Positions 1 to 5,842 of a stretch of DNA of 11,644 bases are shown here, piece after piece. Numbering within the stretch: position 1 is the stretch's first letter; each line of letters starts with the position of its first letter. Origin of the DNA: Caldiserica bacterium UBA4822 (lineage in GTDB: Bacteria; Caldisericota; Caldisericia; Cryosericales; Cryosericaceae); contig DHFO01000005.1 of assembly GCA_002402295.1 (NCBI GenBank), positions 1 to 11,644 on the forward strand, written 5' to 3'. The notes beneath the pieces are model-generated. The model searched no databases. It saw nothing but the letters and a program-made list of their open reading frames with translations, and was not told where the DNA came from. The translations under genes were made by a program, and so were the position numbers.

Positions 1-183
1 ACCACCGATGTGACCGGAGCAATTGCACTTCCAGAAGGGCAGGAAATGGCTATGCCAGGGGACAACGTCCTCATGACCGTCACCCTCATGACCCACATCG
101 CCATGGAGGAAGGTCTCCGCTTTGCTATCCGTGAAGGCGGCCGGACCGTTGGCGCCGGTGTTGTCACCAAGATTCTGGAGTAG
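1..183 (+). CDS. tuf: Elongation factor Tu, C-terminal fragment (5' truncated by window)
   Basis: The frame is open from the first base and reads 60 residues to a TAG stop. It covers the end of beta-barrel domain 3 of EF-Tu, the GTPase that delivers aminoacyl-tRNA to the ribosomal A site. Visible hallmarks are TTDVTGAI, MPGDNV, and the highly conserved tail EEGLRFAIREGG followed by RTVGAGVVTKILE. The GTPase domain lies upstream of the window. Placement directly before rpsJ is the classic str-to-S10 operon junction (usually rpsL, rpsG, fusA, tuf, rpsJ). The 34-base gap to rpsJ shows no obvious terminator or promoter, so co-transcription is likely (inference). One oddity is Thr-His (LMTHIAMEE) where many EF-Tu have a hydrophobic or Pro-containing segment. 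The identification is secure. Confidence 0.97.
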   Translation, partial: TTDVTGAIALPEGQEMAMPGDNVLMTVTLMTHIAMEEGLRFAIREGGRTVGAGVVTKILE

Positions 184-217
184 TGAGGTAAGTCATCTAT
201 CTACGTAAGGAGTTGCT

Positions 218-526
218 ATGGCGAAGCAGAAAGTTCGTATCAGGTTGAGAGCGTTCGACCATCGGACACTGGATGTTTGGGCGGGGAAGATAGTGGAGAT
301 CATCCAACAGACTGGAGCCCGTGTGTCCGGCCCTATCCCGCTTCCTACCGAGAAAAGCGTGTTCACCGTGCTGCGGTCGCCTCACGTTGACAAGAAGTCA
401 CGCGAGCAGTTCGAGATGCGGGTTCACAAGAGACTGATTGAAATATCGAATCCGACGCCGGAGGTCACGAAGGCATTGATGAGCCTTGACCTGCCCCAGG
501 GCGTGGACATAGAGATCAAGCTGTAG
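218..526 (+). CDS. rpsJ: 30S ribosomal protein S10 (uS10, NusE)
   Basis: The product is 102 residues, the normal length for bacterial S10. It sits in the head of the small subunit and, in bacteria generally, doubles as NusE in antitermination complexes with NusB. Recognisable segments are KVRIRLRAFDHRTLD near the N-terminus, the central GPIPLPTEKSVFTVLRSPH loop that reaches into the 30S head, and SREQFEMRVHKRLIEI followed by the C-terminal strand ending in VDIEIKL. The ATG is preceded by AAGGAG at 207-212 with a 5-base spacer, which fixes the start. It is the first gene of the S10-type block, 34 bases after tuf and 12 bases before rplC. Nothing in it is truncated or unusual. Confidence 0.98.
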   Translation: MAKQKVRIRLRAFDHRTLDVWAGKIVEIIQQTGARVSGPIPLPTEKSVFTVLRSPHVDKKSREQFEMRVHKRLIEISNPTPEVTKALMSLDLPQGVDIEIKL

Positions 527-538
527 GCTGGTGCTGCT

Positions 539-1144
539 ATGAGCAAAGGAATACTTGGAAAGAAGGTCGGTATGACGAGCGTGTTCCACGAGGACAAGTT
601 CGTTCCGGCCACCGTCATACAGGCTGGCCCTTGTTTTGTAGTCGACGTGATGACCCTGGAACGCAACGGTTACGAGGGTGTCAAGCTTGGGTACGGTGAA
701 GTGCGCCCGAACCTGGTCACAAAGCCCGAGGCTGGTGTCTTCAAGAAGGCGGGCGTGCCAGTGATGCGCCATGTACGGGAATTCCGGGGAATGGATGGTT
801 CGGTGGGCCAGAAAATCGACCTGAGCGTGTTTGATGGCGTTAAGGCATTGAACATCACGGCCGTGTCCAAGGGTAAGGGATACCAGGGCCCTGTAAAGCG
901 CTGGCACTTCGCCGGCTGGTTCAAGAGCCACGGCTCGAAGGGACTTCGGCGCGTTGGCGCCATCGGGTGCAGGTTGACCCCCGGACGTGTTTTCAAGAAC
1001 CACAAGATGGCTGGACATATGGGTTGCCATGTGACCACTGTCAAGGGAATCAAGGTGATTGCCGTAGACGTCGAGAAGAATCTGCTGGTCGTGAAGGGCA
1101 GTATTCCTGGCGCCGACAATGCACTCCTGACCATCAGGGCCTGA
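539..1144 (+). CDS. rplC: 50S ribosomal protein L3 (uL3)
   Basis: The product is 201 residues, slightly short of the usual 205-210. L3 nucleates early 50S assembly, and its long loop reaches the peptidyl-transferase centre. The N-terminus GILGKKVGMTSVF is the standard L3 opening. The family signature region runs through SHGSKGLRRVGAIG (130-143), TPGRVFKNHKMAGHMG (147-162) and the C-terminal NLLVVKGSIPGA (181-192). The loop tip, residues 140-149, reads GAIGCRLTPG. Many bacteria have a GSIG start there followed by small residues, and E. coli has a Gln that is N5-methylated, so the tip chemistry is unusual. The Shine-Dalgarno upstream is weak (an AGG just after the rpsJ stop), so translation may depend partly on coupling with rpsJ, 12 bases away. 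The identity is certain and the start well supported by homology. Confidence 0.97.
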   Translation: MSKGILGKKVGMTSVFHEDKFVPATVIQAGPCFVVDVMTLERNGYEGVKLGYGEVRPNLVTKPEAGVFKKAGVPVMRHVREFRGMDGSVGQKIDLSVFDGVKALNITAVSKGKGYQGPVKRWHFAGWFKSHGSKGLRRVGAIGCRLTPGRVFKNHKMAGHMGCHVTTVKGIKVIAVDVEKNLLVVKGSIPGADNALLTIRA

Positions 1145-1148
1145 GAGG
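1143..1148 (+). promoter_or_regulatory. Shine-Dalgarno that fixes the rplD start
   Basis: GAGAGG overlaps the rplC stop and lies 7 bases before the ATG at 1156. It decides against the longer in-frame opening that begins at 967 inside rplC. Confidence 0.75.
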
Positions 1149-1155
1149 TACGGAC

Positions 1156-1782
1156 ATGAGTACTGTAAAAATGCTGGATATACATGGCTCCGAGACCGGC
1201 GAAGTCGAACTTGTCGATGGGCTGTTTGGCTGCACTGTCAATGAGACAGCGATGTACATGGGCGTCAAGAAGTACATGGCTGGGCTGCGGCGCGGTACGG
1301 CTAACACAAAGGGTCGGAGTGAGATTAACAAGACCAAGAAGAAGGTCTGGCGACAGAAGGGCACCGGGCATGCACGTCAGGGCAACAAGCGTGCTCCACA
1401 GTGGAAGGGCGGCGGTGTTGTCTTCGGACCCAAGCCCCGCGACTTTTCTCTGTCACTGAACAAGGCAACGAGAAGGGATGCCATTATCAGCGCGCTCACG
1501 CAGCGTGCTCAGGAAAACGCCGTTGTTGTTCTGCAGGGCCTTAAGCTCGAACAACCGAAGACCAAGGCACTAGTCTCGGTGTTGAAGGCGGCCCAAATTC
1601 CTGATAACGCGCTCCTTGTGTTTTCTGAAGAAAACGGCGAGGTTGTGCTTTCGGGGCTCAACCTTCCGAAGTTGGGACTGCTGCACTTCTCGGAGCTCAA
1701 CGCGTATGACCTGCTGGTTCACCCTACGATTGTCTTTACCGAGGAGGCCCTCAAGGGTGCCCAGGAGGTGTATGCATCATGA
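1156..1782 (+). CDS. rplD: 50S ribosomal protein L4 (uL4)
   Basis: The product is 208 residues, matching the family (about 200-210). L4 is an early 50S assembly protein whose extended loop lines the exit tunnel next to L22. In E. coli it also represses its own S10 operon. The loop is plain at residues 64-97: VWRQKGTGHARQG, then GGGVVFGPKPRDF. The globular part carries the usual ALTQRAQEN helix and the C-terminal VFTEEALK segment. The frame opens further upstream, but the ATG here has GAGAGG seven bases before it and gives a standard N-terminus. His72 stands where E. coli has Arg67, one turn from the Lys63 position linked to macrolide resistance. The stop overlaps the rplW start by four bases (ATGA), implying coupled translation. 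Confidence 0.97.
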   Translation: MSTVKMLDIHGSETGEVELVDGLFGCTVNETAMYMGVKKYMAGLRRGTANTKGRSEINKTKKKVWRQKGTGHARQGNKRAPQWKGGGVVFGPKPRDFSLSLNKATRRDAIISALTQRAQENAVVVLQGLKLEQPKTKALVSVLKAAQIPDNALLVFSEENGEVVLSGLNLPKLGLLHFSELNAYDLLVHPTIVFTEEALKGAQEVYAS

Positions 1783-2060
1783 GCAAACAGATATTGTTGT
1801 ATCCCATCGTCACCGAGAAGAGCATGAGCGGAACCGATGCGGGGCGATATGAGTTCTTTGTTGTGAAGGATAGCACGAAGCTGGAGATCAAGGACGCTGT
1901 AGAGAACATGTTCAAGGTGAAAGTAGCTTCGGTAAACGTCCTTCGCACACACGGCAAGAAGCGGATGAGGAGAGCGTCCATTGGGATGACGCCATCCAGG
2001 AAGAAGGCCATTGTGTCGTTGATGCCTGGGTTCAAGATCGACATCATGTCGAACGTCTAA
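1779..2060 (+). CDS. rplW: 50S ribosomal protein L23 (uL23)
   Basis: The product is 93 residues, normal for bacterial L23. L23 sits at the exit-tunnel rim and is the docking point for trigger factor, SRP and the SecY channel. It opens with ILLYPIVTEKS; Glu13 in the VTEK motif matches the glutamate (E. coli Glu18) used in trigger-factor and SRP contact. KVKVASVNVLRTHGKKRM and the tail beginning KKAIVSL form the rest of the alpha/beta fold with its extended basic loop. A strong AGGAGG at 1763-1768 lies inside the end of rplD, and the ATG overlaps the rplD stop. Four bases separate its stop from the first base of the next Shine-Dalgarno region. There is no oddity. Confidence 0.97.
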   Translation: MSKQILLYPIVTEKSMSGTDAGRYEFFVVKDSTKLEIKDAVENMFKVKVASVNVLRTHGKKRMRRASIGMTPSRKKAIVSLMPGFKIDIMSNV

Positions 2061-2065
2061 GAGGG
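2060..2065 (+). promoter_or_regulatory. Shine-Dalgarno that fixes the rplB start
   Basis: AGAGGG lies right after the rplW coding region and 5 bases before the ATG at 2071. An in-frame GTG at 2065 would overlap this site, so the ATG is preferred. Confidence 0.65.
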
Positions 2066-2070
2066 TGCGT

Positions 2071-2901
2071 ATGGGAACTGTAAGAACGTATAGGCCAACA
2101 TCGCCCGGCATTCGTGCCAGGAAGACGCTGATACACACCGAAGTCACGCGGGAGACTCCTGAGAAATCGCTGACCGTAGGGCTTCGGAAACAGGCTGGCC
2201 GGAACAACACTGGCAAGATCATGGTTCGGCACCAGGGCGGAGGCACGCGACAGCTATACCGTGTCATTGACTTCGCGCGCGACACAGACAACGTTGTGGG
2301 AAGGGTCGCAGAGATCGAGTACGACCCCAATCGCTCCGCGCTTATCGCTCTGATTCAGTACGCCAATGGCAAGAAGACGTACATCCTCCTGCCTGACGGC
2401 CTGAAAGTCGGAGATACTGTCATGTCCGGTGGAAGTGTCGAGATTCGTCCAGGCAACAACACGCGCCTTGGTAGCATGCCGCTCGGAACGGTCATTCACA
2501 ATATTGAGCTGTTTCCTGGCAGGTCTGCACACGTTGCCCGCGCCGCAGGGGCGTCTGCCCAGCTGCTAGCGAAGGAAGCGAACTGGGCGCAGGTTCGTAT
2601 GCCATCTGGCGAGATTCGCAAGTTCTCGCTGGATTGCCGAGCGACTATCGGACAGGTTGGTAATCTGGACCACAACAAGGAGGCCCTGGGAAAGGCGGGG
2701 AATAGTCGCCATCGAGGTATTCGTCCTTCTGTGCGCGGCGTTGCCATGAACCCCATCGATCATCCACATGGCGGTGGAGAGGGCAAGTCGCCTGTCGGGC
2801 ACCCCGGACCACTGACTCCCTGGGGTAAGCCTACGCTCGGGTACAAGACGCGCAAGAAGAAAAAGCAGTCCGACAAGTACATCTTGAAGCGTATAAATTA
2901 G
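2071..2901 (+). CDS. rplB: 50S ribosomal protein L2 (uL2)
   Basis: The product is 276 residues, the standard length. L2 binds 23S rRNA domain IV beside the peptidyl-transferase centre and is required for subunit joining. Features in order are the N-terminal TYRPTSPGIR, the RNA-binding OB-like core with GRNNTGKIMVRHQGGG and HNIELFPG, the SH3-like domain, and the signature NPIDHPHGGGEG near residues 227-238, whose histidines include the counterpart of E. coli His229. It ends with a basic tail, TRKKKKQSDKYILKRIN. ATG at 2071 is chosen over an in-frame GTG at 2065 because AGAGGG at 2060-2065 is well placed only for the ATG. It lies between rplW and rpsS with short gaps. The sequence is fully canonical. 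Confidence 0.97.
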   Translation: MGTVRTYRPTSPGIRARKTLIHTEVTRETPEKSLTVGLRKQAGRNNTGKIMVRHQGGGTRQLYRVIDFARDTDNVVGRVAEIEYDPNRSALIALIQYANGKKTYILLPDGLKVGDTVMSGGSVEIRPGNNTRLGSMPLGTVIHNIELFPGRSAHVARAAGASAQLLAKEANWAQVRMPSGEIRKFSLDCRATIGQVGNLDHNKEALGKAGNSRHRGIRPSVRGVAMNPIDHPHGGGEGKSPVGHPGPLTPWGKPTLGYKTRKKKKQSDKYILKRIN

Positions 2902-2911
2902 GAGAAGGCCG

Positions 2912-3196
2912 ATGAGTGACACGAAGACCAACAAGGGATTTGTCGAGGAGCGTCTGCTGGGCAGAATCCTGGAAATGAATCGCAAGGGCGAGAAGAAACT
3001 CGTCAAGACGTGGAGTCGTCGCTCCTACGTAGTCGAGGAAATGGTGGGGCACACGATCGCCGTTCATAATGGCAAGACCCATGTCCCGGTCTATATCTCA
3101 AAGGCAATGGTCGGCCACCGGCTTGGAGAGTTTGCTCTTACCCGCAACTTCCACGGGCACACAGTTCCGACCGCACGCACATCCGCGCTAAAGTAG
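2912..3196 (+). CDS. rpsS: 30S ribosomal protein S19 (uS19)
   Basis: The product is 94 residues, close to the usual 90-95. S19 lies in the 30S head with S13 and contacts the A- and P-site region. The core is clear: VKTWSRRS, VGHTIAVHNGKTHVPVYI, MVGHRLGEFALTRNFHGH. AGGAGA at 2900-2905, overlapping the rplB stop, sets the ATG start. The N-terminus is odd. Most S19 begin with Arg-Ser-x-Lys-Lys-Gly-Pro before the FV helix, whereas this one reads SDTKTNKGFVEERLL, with a shorter and less basic stretch. Since the reading frame and Shine-Dalgarno are sound, this looks like genuine divergence and not a wrong start. The gap to rplV is six bases. Confidence 0.96.
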   Translation: MSDTKTNKGFVEERLLGRILEMNRKGEKKLVKTWSRRSYVVEEMVGHTIAVHNGKTHVPVYISKAMVGHRLGEFALTRNFHGHTVPTARTSALK

Positions 3197-3202
3197 GTTG
3201 CC

Positions 3203-3544
3203 ATGGAAGCATTTGCAAAGCTCGAGCATATTCGTCTGTCGCCATACAAGACTCGCCTTGTCGCGGACCTGGTGCGGGGAAAAAGCCTTGAACAGGCGGT
3301 ATCGATTCTGGACTCACTCCCGAATCGGGCCGCTGTCACGATCAAGAAGGTGCTGCTGTCCGCTGCAGCCAACGCTGAGAACAACTTCCGGATGAACCGT
3401 GACGCGCTCTACGTTTCGAAGATTCTCATTGATGGACAGGGCGCAGTCAAGAGAGTCTCTCCCAGAGGAATGGGGCGAGCAGATATTGTCCGTAAGCCAC
3501 TTTCCCGGATATATGTCAGCGTAAGTGAGAAAGAGGAGGCTTAG
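3203..3544 (+). CDS. rplV: 50S ribosomal protein L22 (uL22)
   Basis: The product is 113 residues, the family length. L22 binds all 23S rRNA domains and extends a beta hairpin that, with L4, forms the exit-tunnel constriction. Visible are the N-terminal HIRLSPYKTRLVADLVRGKS, the helix with VLLSAAANAENNF, and the hairpin region AVKRVSPRGMGRADIVRK. After the hairpin, most bacteria read KRTSHI; here it is RKPLSRI, so the strand leaving the loop is diverged. The Shine-Dalgarno is weak (TAGG overlapping the rpsS stop), and rpsS ends six bases upstream, so coupling is likely. Its stop codon is directly followed by the rpsC start with no spacer. Confidence 0.96.
   Translation: MEAFAKLEHIRLSPYKTRLVADLVRGKSLEQAVSILDSLPNRAAVTIKKVLLSAAANAENNFRMNRDALYVSKILIDGQGAVKRVSPRGMGRADIVRKPLSRIYVSVSEKEEA
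3534..3539 (+). promoter_or_regulatory. Shine-Dalgarno for the GTG start of rpsC
   Basis: AGGAGG inside the last codons of rplV lies 5 bases before the GTG at 3545. It supports a GTG start directly abutting the rplV stop. Confidence 0.8.
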
Positions 3545-4204
3545 GTGGGTCAGAAAGTACATCCGTATGGATTCAGGCTCGGTATTACTCAGGACTGGGA
3601 GTCTAAGTGGTTTGCACCCAAGAAGAATTACAGTGAACTGGTTCTCGAGGATTACCACATCCGTGAGGAAGTCGGCAAAATTGAGCGTGACTTCGCGATC
3701 TCGGAGATCGAGATTCTGAGAAAGGGGTTCAACGTCACAGTGCGCCTGCATAGTGCGCGCCCCGGAGCCCTGATTGGGCGCAACAAGGCGGAGCTGGACA
3801 AGATTGAGGCCCGGCTGAAGAAGCTCCTCACGAACAAGCAGGAAGTTCTGCATGTTGATGTGAAGGAGATCAAGCATCCTGACCTGGATGCCAAGATTCT
3901 TGCGCAGAGCATTGTTGCCGACATTGAGAAACGGGTTTCGTACAAGCGTGCCATGAAGCAGGTCATCAAACGCGCAATGAGGGCCCGCGCTGGAGGCATT
4001 AAGGTACAGTGCAGCGGCCGGCTCGGTGGCGCGGAAATTGCACGTACCGAGTGGTACCGTGAGGGCCGTGTTCCTCTTCAGACGTTGAAGGCGGATGTGG
4101 CATACGCCTATGAGCCCGCGCTGATCAAGTTCGGCCGAATCGGAGTCAAAGTATGGCTCTACAAGGGCGATGCACCTGTAAAGGTCTTCTTCAATGAGGA
4201 CTAG
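3545..4204 (+). CDS. rpsC: 30S ribosomal protein S3 (uS3), GTG start
   Basis: The product is 219 residues, normal for bacterial S3. S3 sits at the mRNA entry tunnel of the 30S subunit and contributes to helicase activity there. The N-terminus GQKVHPYGFRLGIT is the standard opening and proves the GTG start, which directly follows the rplV stop. The KH type 2 domain lies around residues 38-107. The C-terminal domain carries the signature SGRLGGAEIARTEWYREGR (157-175) and ends in GVKVWLYKGD. The oddity is the KH GxxG loop: residues 78-81 read Gly-Arg-Asn-Lys, where E. coli has GKKG and most others have a second glycine. Whether this weakens RNA contact is unknown. The identity is certain. Confidence 0.97.
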   Translation: MGQKVHPYGFRLGITQDWESKWFAPKKNYSELVLEDYHIREEVGKIERDFAISEIEILRKGFNVTVRLHSARPGALIGRNKAELDKIEARLKKLLTNKQEVLHVDVKEIKHPDLDAKILAQSIVADIEKRVSYKRAMKQVIKRAMRARAGGIKVQCSGRLGGAEIARTEWYREGRVPLQTLKADVAYAYEPALIKFGRIGVKVWLYKGDAPVKVFFNED

Positions 4205-4225
4205 AGAGAGCAAGGAGAGACTATC

Positions 4226-4636
4226 ATGCTAATGCCGGTAAGGACAAAATATAGGAAGATGCACCGCGGAAGAATGCGCGGTATGGCAACGCGGGGCGCC
4301 GAGCTTTCGTTTGGTGAGTTTGGGCTGCAGGCCATGGAGTGTTCGCTTGTTACCGATCGTCAGATCGAGGCTGCGCGTTTGTCGCTGGTGTCGGCCATTC
4401 ACAAAAAGGGAAAGATGTGGATACGTATTTTCCCGGACAAGCCTATCACAAAGAAGCCTGCGGAAACGCGTATGGGTTCTGGCAAGGGAGATGTGGACCA
4501 CTGGGCTGCAGTTATCAAGCCCGGAAGGATCCTCTTCGAGATGTCTGGCATCAGTGAGGAAGAGGCACGGCGGGTCACGAGGCTTGCCTCATTTAAGCTG
4601 CCCATCCGCACGCGCTTCGTATCAAGGGGGAGCTGA
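4226..4636 (+). CDS. rplP: 50S ribosomal protein L16 (uL16)
   Basis: The product is 136 residues, the family length. L16 is a late-assembly protein near the A-site tRNA elbow. It opens with the classic MLMPVRTKYRKMHRGRMRG, so the first of the two close ATGs is the start. AAGGAGA at 4212-4218 lies 7 bases upstream. The core shows KMWIRIFPDKPITKKPAETRMG (residues about 69-90), the family signature, then KPGRILFEMSGISEEEA and the closing KLPIRTRF. It follows rpsC by 21 bases, one of the longer gaps here, and its TGA overlaps the rpmC ATG by one base. No unusual residues are obvious. Confidence 0.97.
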   Translation: MLMPVRTKYRKMHRGRMRGMATRGAELSFGEFGLQAMECSLVTDRQIEAARLSLVSAIHKKGKMWIRIFPDKPITKKPAETRMGSGKGDVDHWAAVIKPGRILFEMSGISEEEARRVTRLASFKLPIRTRFVSRGS

Positions 4637-4854
4637 TGAAGATCAGTAAAGTGAGAGATATGTCGGATGCTGAGCTCATGCTCAACATGGAGAACCTCCG
4701 ACGGGAACTGCTCAACCTCAGATTCCAGCTTGCGACGCGTCAATTGAAGAACACGGCCCGCGTGAAGGAAGTACGTCATGACATTGCAAAGATCCTGACG
4801 GTGGAACACGAGCGCTCCATTGGTCTCGCGTCGAAGAACGGGGAGGTCAAGTAA
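4636..4854 (+). CDS. rpmC: 50S ribosomal protein L29 (uL29)
   Basis: The product is 72 residues, within the usual 60-75. L29 is a two-helix protein beside L23 at the tunnel exit and part of the SRP and SecY docking surface. The signature is ELLNLRFQLATRQLKNTARV, in which LRFQLATRQLKNT is the typical consensus. It is followed by the second helix with VRHDIAKILTVEHER. An AAGGGGGAG stretch at 4624-4632 lies just before the ATG, which overlaps the rplP stop by one base. Its own stop overlaps the rpsQ start in the same way. The C-terminal SKNGEVK is a short tail beyond the helix. Confidence 0.95.
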   Translation: MKISKVRDMSDAELMLNMENLRRELLNLRFQLATRQLKNTARVKEVRHDIAKILTVEHERSIGLASKNGEVK

Positions 4855-5123
4855 TGGGTGCACAGGTTCTGGAAAAAGGTGTCGTCCTCAAGGCTCAGGA
4901 CGGGCGTCTTGTCGTGGGCGTCAGACGCATGGTCCGTGGCAGTTTTGGTCGTCTGACCGTCAGGACGACGAAGCTCTATGTGGATGATAGCAGACGCATG
5001 GCAACCGCGGGGGACACAGTCGTTGTTCAGTTCACACGCCCCGTCTCGAGCTCCAAGCGCTGGAGACTGGTTGAAGTGACGCGTAGGGCGGAGTCCACTG
5101 CCGGGGAGGACCGCGATGCTTAG
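4854..5123 (+). CDS. rpsQ: 30S ribosomal protein S17 (uS17), somewhat diverged
   Basis: The product is 89 residues, within the family range. S17 is a primary 16S rRNA binder with an OB fold in the 30S body. The clearest match is the C-terminal TRPVSSSKRWRLVEV, equivalent to the usual TRPLSKTKRWRLVEI. The N-terminal strand pair reads GVVLKAQDGRLVVGVRR, where most bacteria have a longer SDKMxKTxVV stretch, so about two residues are missing and the signature is lost. GGGAGG at 4841-4846 precedes the ATG by 7 bases. The start overlaps the rpmC stop, and the last eight bases overlap rplN. Position between rpmC and rplN is exactly where rpsQ belongs, so the call holds despite the divergence. Confidence 0.94.
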   Translation: MGAQVLEKGVVLKAQDGRLVVGVRRMVRGSFGRLTVRTTKLYVDDSRRMATAGDTVVVQFTRPVSSSKRWRLVEVTRRAESTAGEDRDA

Positions 5124-5484
5124 GCCGTACAGTCGCATGGTGGTAGCCGACAACTCCGGTGCAAAGGAAGTTAGAATCATAACAGTCCTGACGAACAATA
5201 AGCATCAGGTTGCCCATGTCGGAGACGAGTGCGTGGCGACCGTCAAGAAAGCAGCGCCGAACGCTGCCGTTACCAAGGGCTCCGTAGTGAAGTGTGTCAT
5301 TGTGCGTACAAAGCGGGAGGTCCGCCGGGCAGATGGCAGCATCGTTCGGTTTGACCAGAACGCCGCGGTGCTCATCGATGACGATGGAAACCCGAAGGGT
5401 ACGCGTATCTTCGGACCCGTTTGCCGCGAACTTCGTGACAAGGGGTACCTGAAGATCGCCTCGCTTGCGCCGGAAGTTGTGTAG
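5116..5484 (+). CDS. rplN: 50S ribosomal protein L14 (uL14)
   Basis: The product is 122 residues, the exact usual length. L14 lies at the subunit interface, forming bridges to 16S rRNA and binding the silencing factor RsfS. Hallmarks are VADNSGAKEVRIITVL near the N-terminus, VVKCVIVRTKREVRRADGS in the middle, and NAAVLIDDDGNPKGTRIFGP leading to the closing KIASLAPEVV. The ATG has GGGGAGGA at 5103-5110 before it and overlaps the end of rpsQ by eight bases, so the two are probably translated in a coupled way. It begins the spc-type block, but no promoter is visible before it. The sequence is canonical throughout. Confidence 0.97.
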   Translation: MLRPYSRMVVADNSGAKEVRIITVLTNNKHQVAHVGDECVATVKKAAPNAAVTKGSVVKCVIVRTKREVRRADGSIVRFDQNAAVLIDDDGNPKGTRIFGPVCRELRDKGYLKIASLAPEVV

Positions 5485-5487
5485 GAG
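5482..5487 (+). promoter_or_regulatory. Shine-Dalgarno bearing on the rplX start
   Basis: TAGGAG overlaps the rplN stop. It is 6 bases from the ATG at 5494, 3 bases from the ATG at 5491 and adjacent to a TTG at 5488, so 5494 is the best-spaced start. Confidence 0.6.
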
Positions 5488-5493
5488 TTGATG

Positions 5494-5832
5494 ATGAAAG
5501 GTACATGGACATATCTGGATATCAGAAAGGGCGACATGGTCGTCGTCCTATCGGGGAAGGACAAGGGAGCCAAGGGCAAGGTTATCAGGACTATCCCCTC
5601 GGAACACAAGGTCCTCGTTGAGGGGGTCAACATGGTGTCAAAGAACCTGCGACCGACCCAGAAGATGCCACAGGGCAGGATTGCCAAGCTCGAGGCCCCT
5701 ATTTTGGCAAGCAAGGTTATGCTGGTTTGCCCCAGCTGCCACCAGCCGACCCGGGTCGCACATCGCCTCATTGCAGGCGGTAAGTCCGTTCGCTCGTGCA
5801 GGAAATGCGACGAGATGATCGATAAGGCATAA
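5494..5832 (+). CDS. rplX: 50S ribosomal protein L24 (uL24) with C-terminal zinc knuckle
   Basis: The product is 112 residues from the ATG at 5494. An adjacent ATG at 5491 would add one residue, and the spacing from TAGGAG favours the later one. L24 is an assembly initiator that later sits near the tunnel exit. The KOW motif runs through IRKGDMVVVLSGKDKGAKGKV (residues 10-30). Then come VEGVNMVSKNLRPTQ and a C-terminal part with two pairs, CPSC (79-82) and CRKC (102-105). This four-cysteine knuckle occurs in many bacterial L24 proteins and should bind zinc, though E. coli lacks it. The neighbour S14 is also of the zinc type. The gap to rplE is ten bases. Confidence 0.95.
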   Translation: MKGTWTYLDIRKGDMVVVLSGKDKGAKGKVIRTIPSEHKVLVEGVNMVSKNLRPTQKMPQGRIAKLEAPILASKVMLVCPSCHQPTRVAHRLIAGGKSVRSCRKCDEMIDKA

Positions 5833-5837
5833 GGAGA
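5831..5837 (+). promoter_or_regulatory. Shine-Dalgarno supporting the extended rplE start
   Basis: AAGGAGA overlaps the rplX stop and stands 5 bases before the ATG at 5843. It is the best site near the gene and argues that the long N-terminal extension of L5 is translated. Confidence 0.75.
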
Positions 5838-5842
5838 CAGCA

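Noticed and set aside
184..217. Possible promoter or terminator between tuf and rpsJ
   Set aside because: The 34-base gap has only a Shine-Dalgarno; I see no -35/-10 pair and no GC hairpin with a T run.
967..1155. Upstream in-frame extension of rplD within rplC
   Set aside because: The extension encodes no L4-like sequence; ATG at 1156 with GAGAGG gives the standard length.
670..1371. A 233-codon open frame on the minus strand opposite rplC and rplD
   Set aside because: It is antisense to certain genes and has no family signature or plausible ribosome binding context.
2065..2070. GTG start for rplB two codons upstream
   Set aside because: It overlaps the Shine-Dalgarno itself; ATG at 2071 has correct spacing.
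3695..3712. Near-palindrome with GATCTC and GAGATC halves inside rpsC
   Set aside because: It is imperfect, lies in well-conserved coding sequence, and is explained by the codons for Ile, Ser and Glu.
3314..4213. A 299-codon open frame on the minus strand opposite rplV and rpsC
   Set aside because: It lies wholly antisense to two certain ribosomal genes, shows no recognisable domain, and is explained by codon bias of the true strand.
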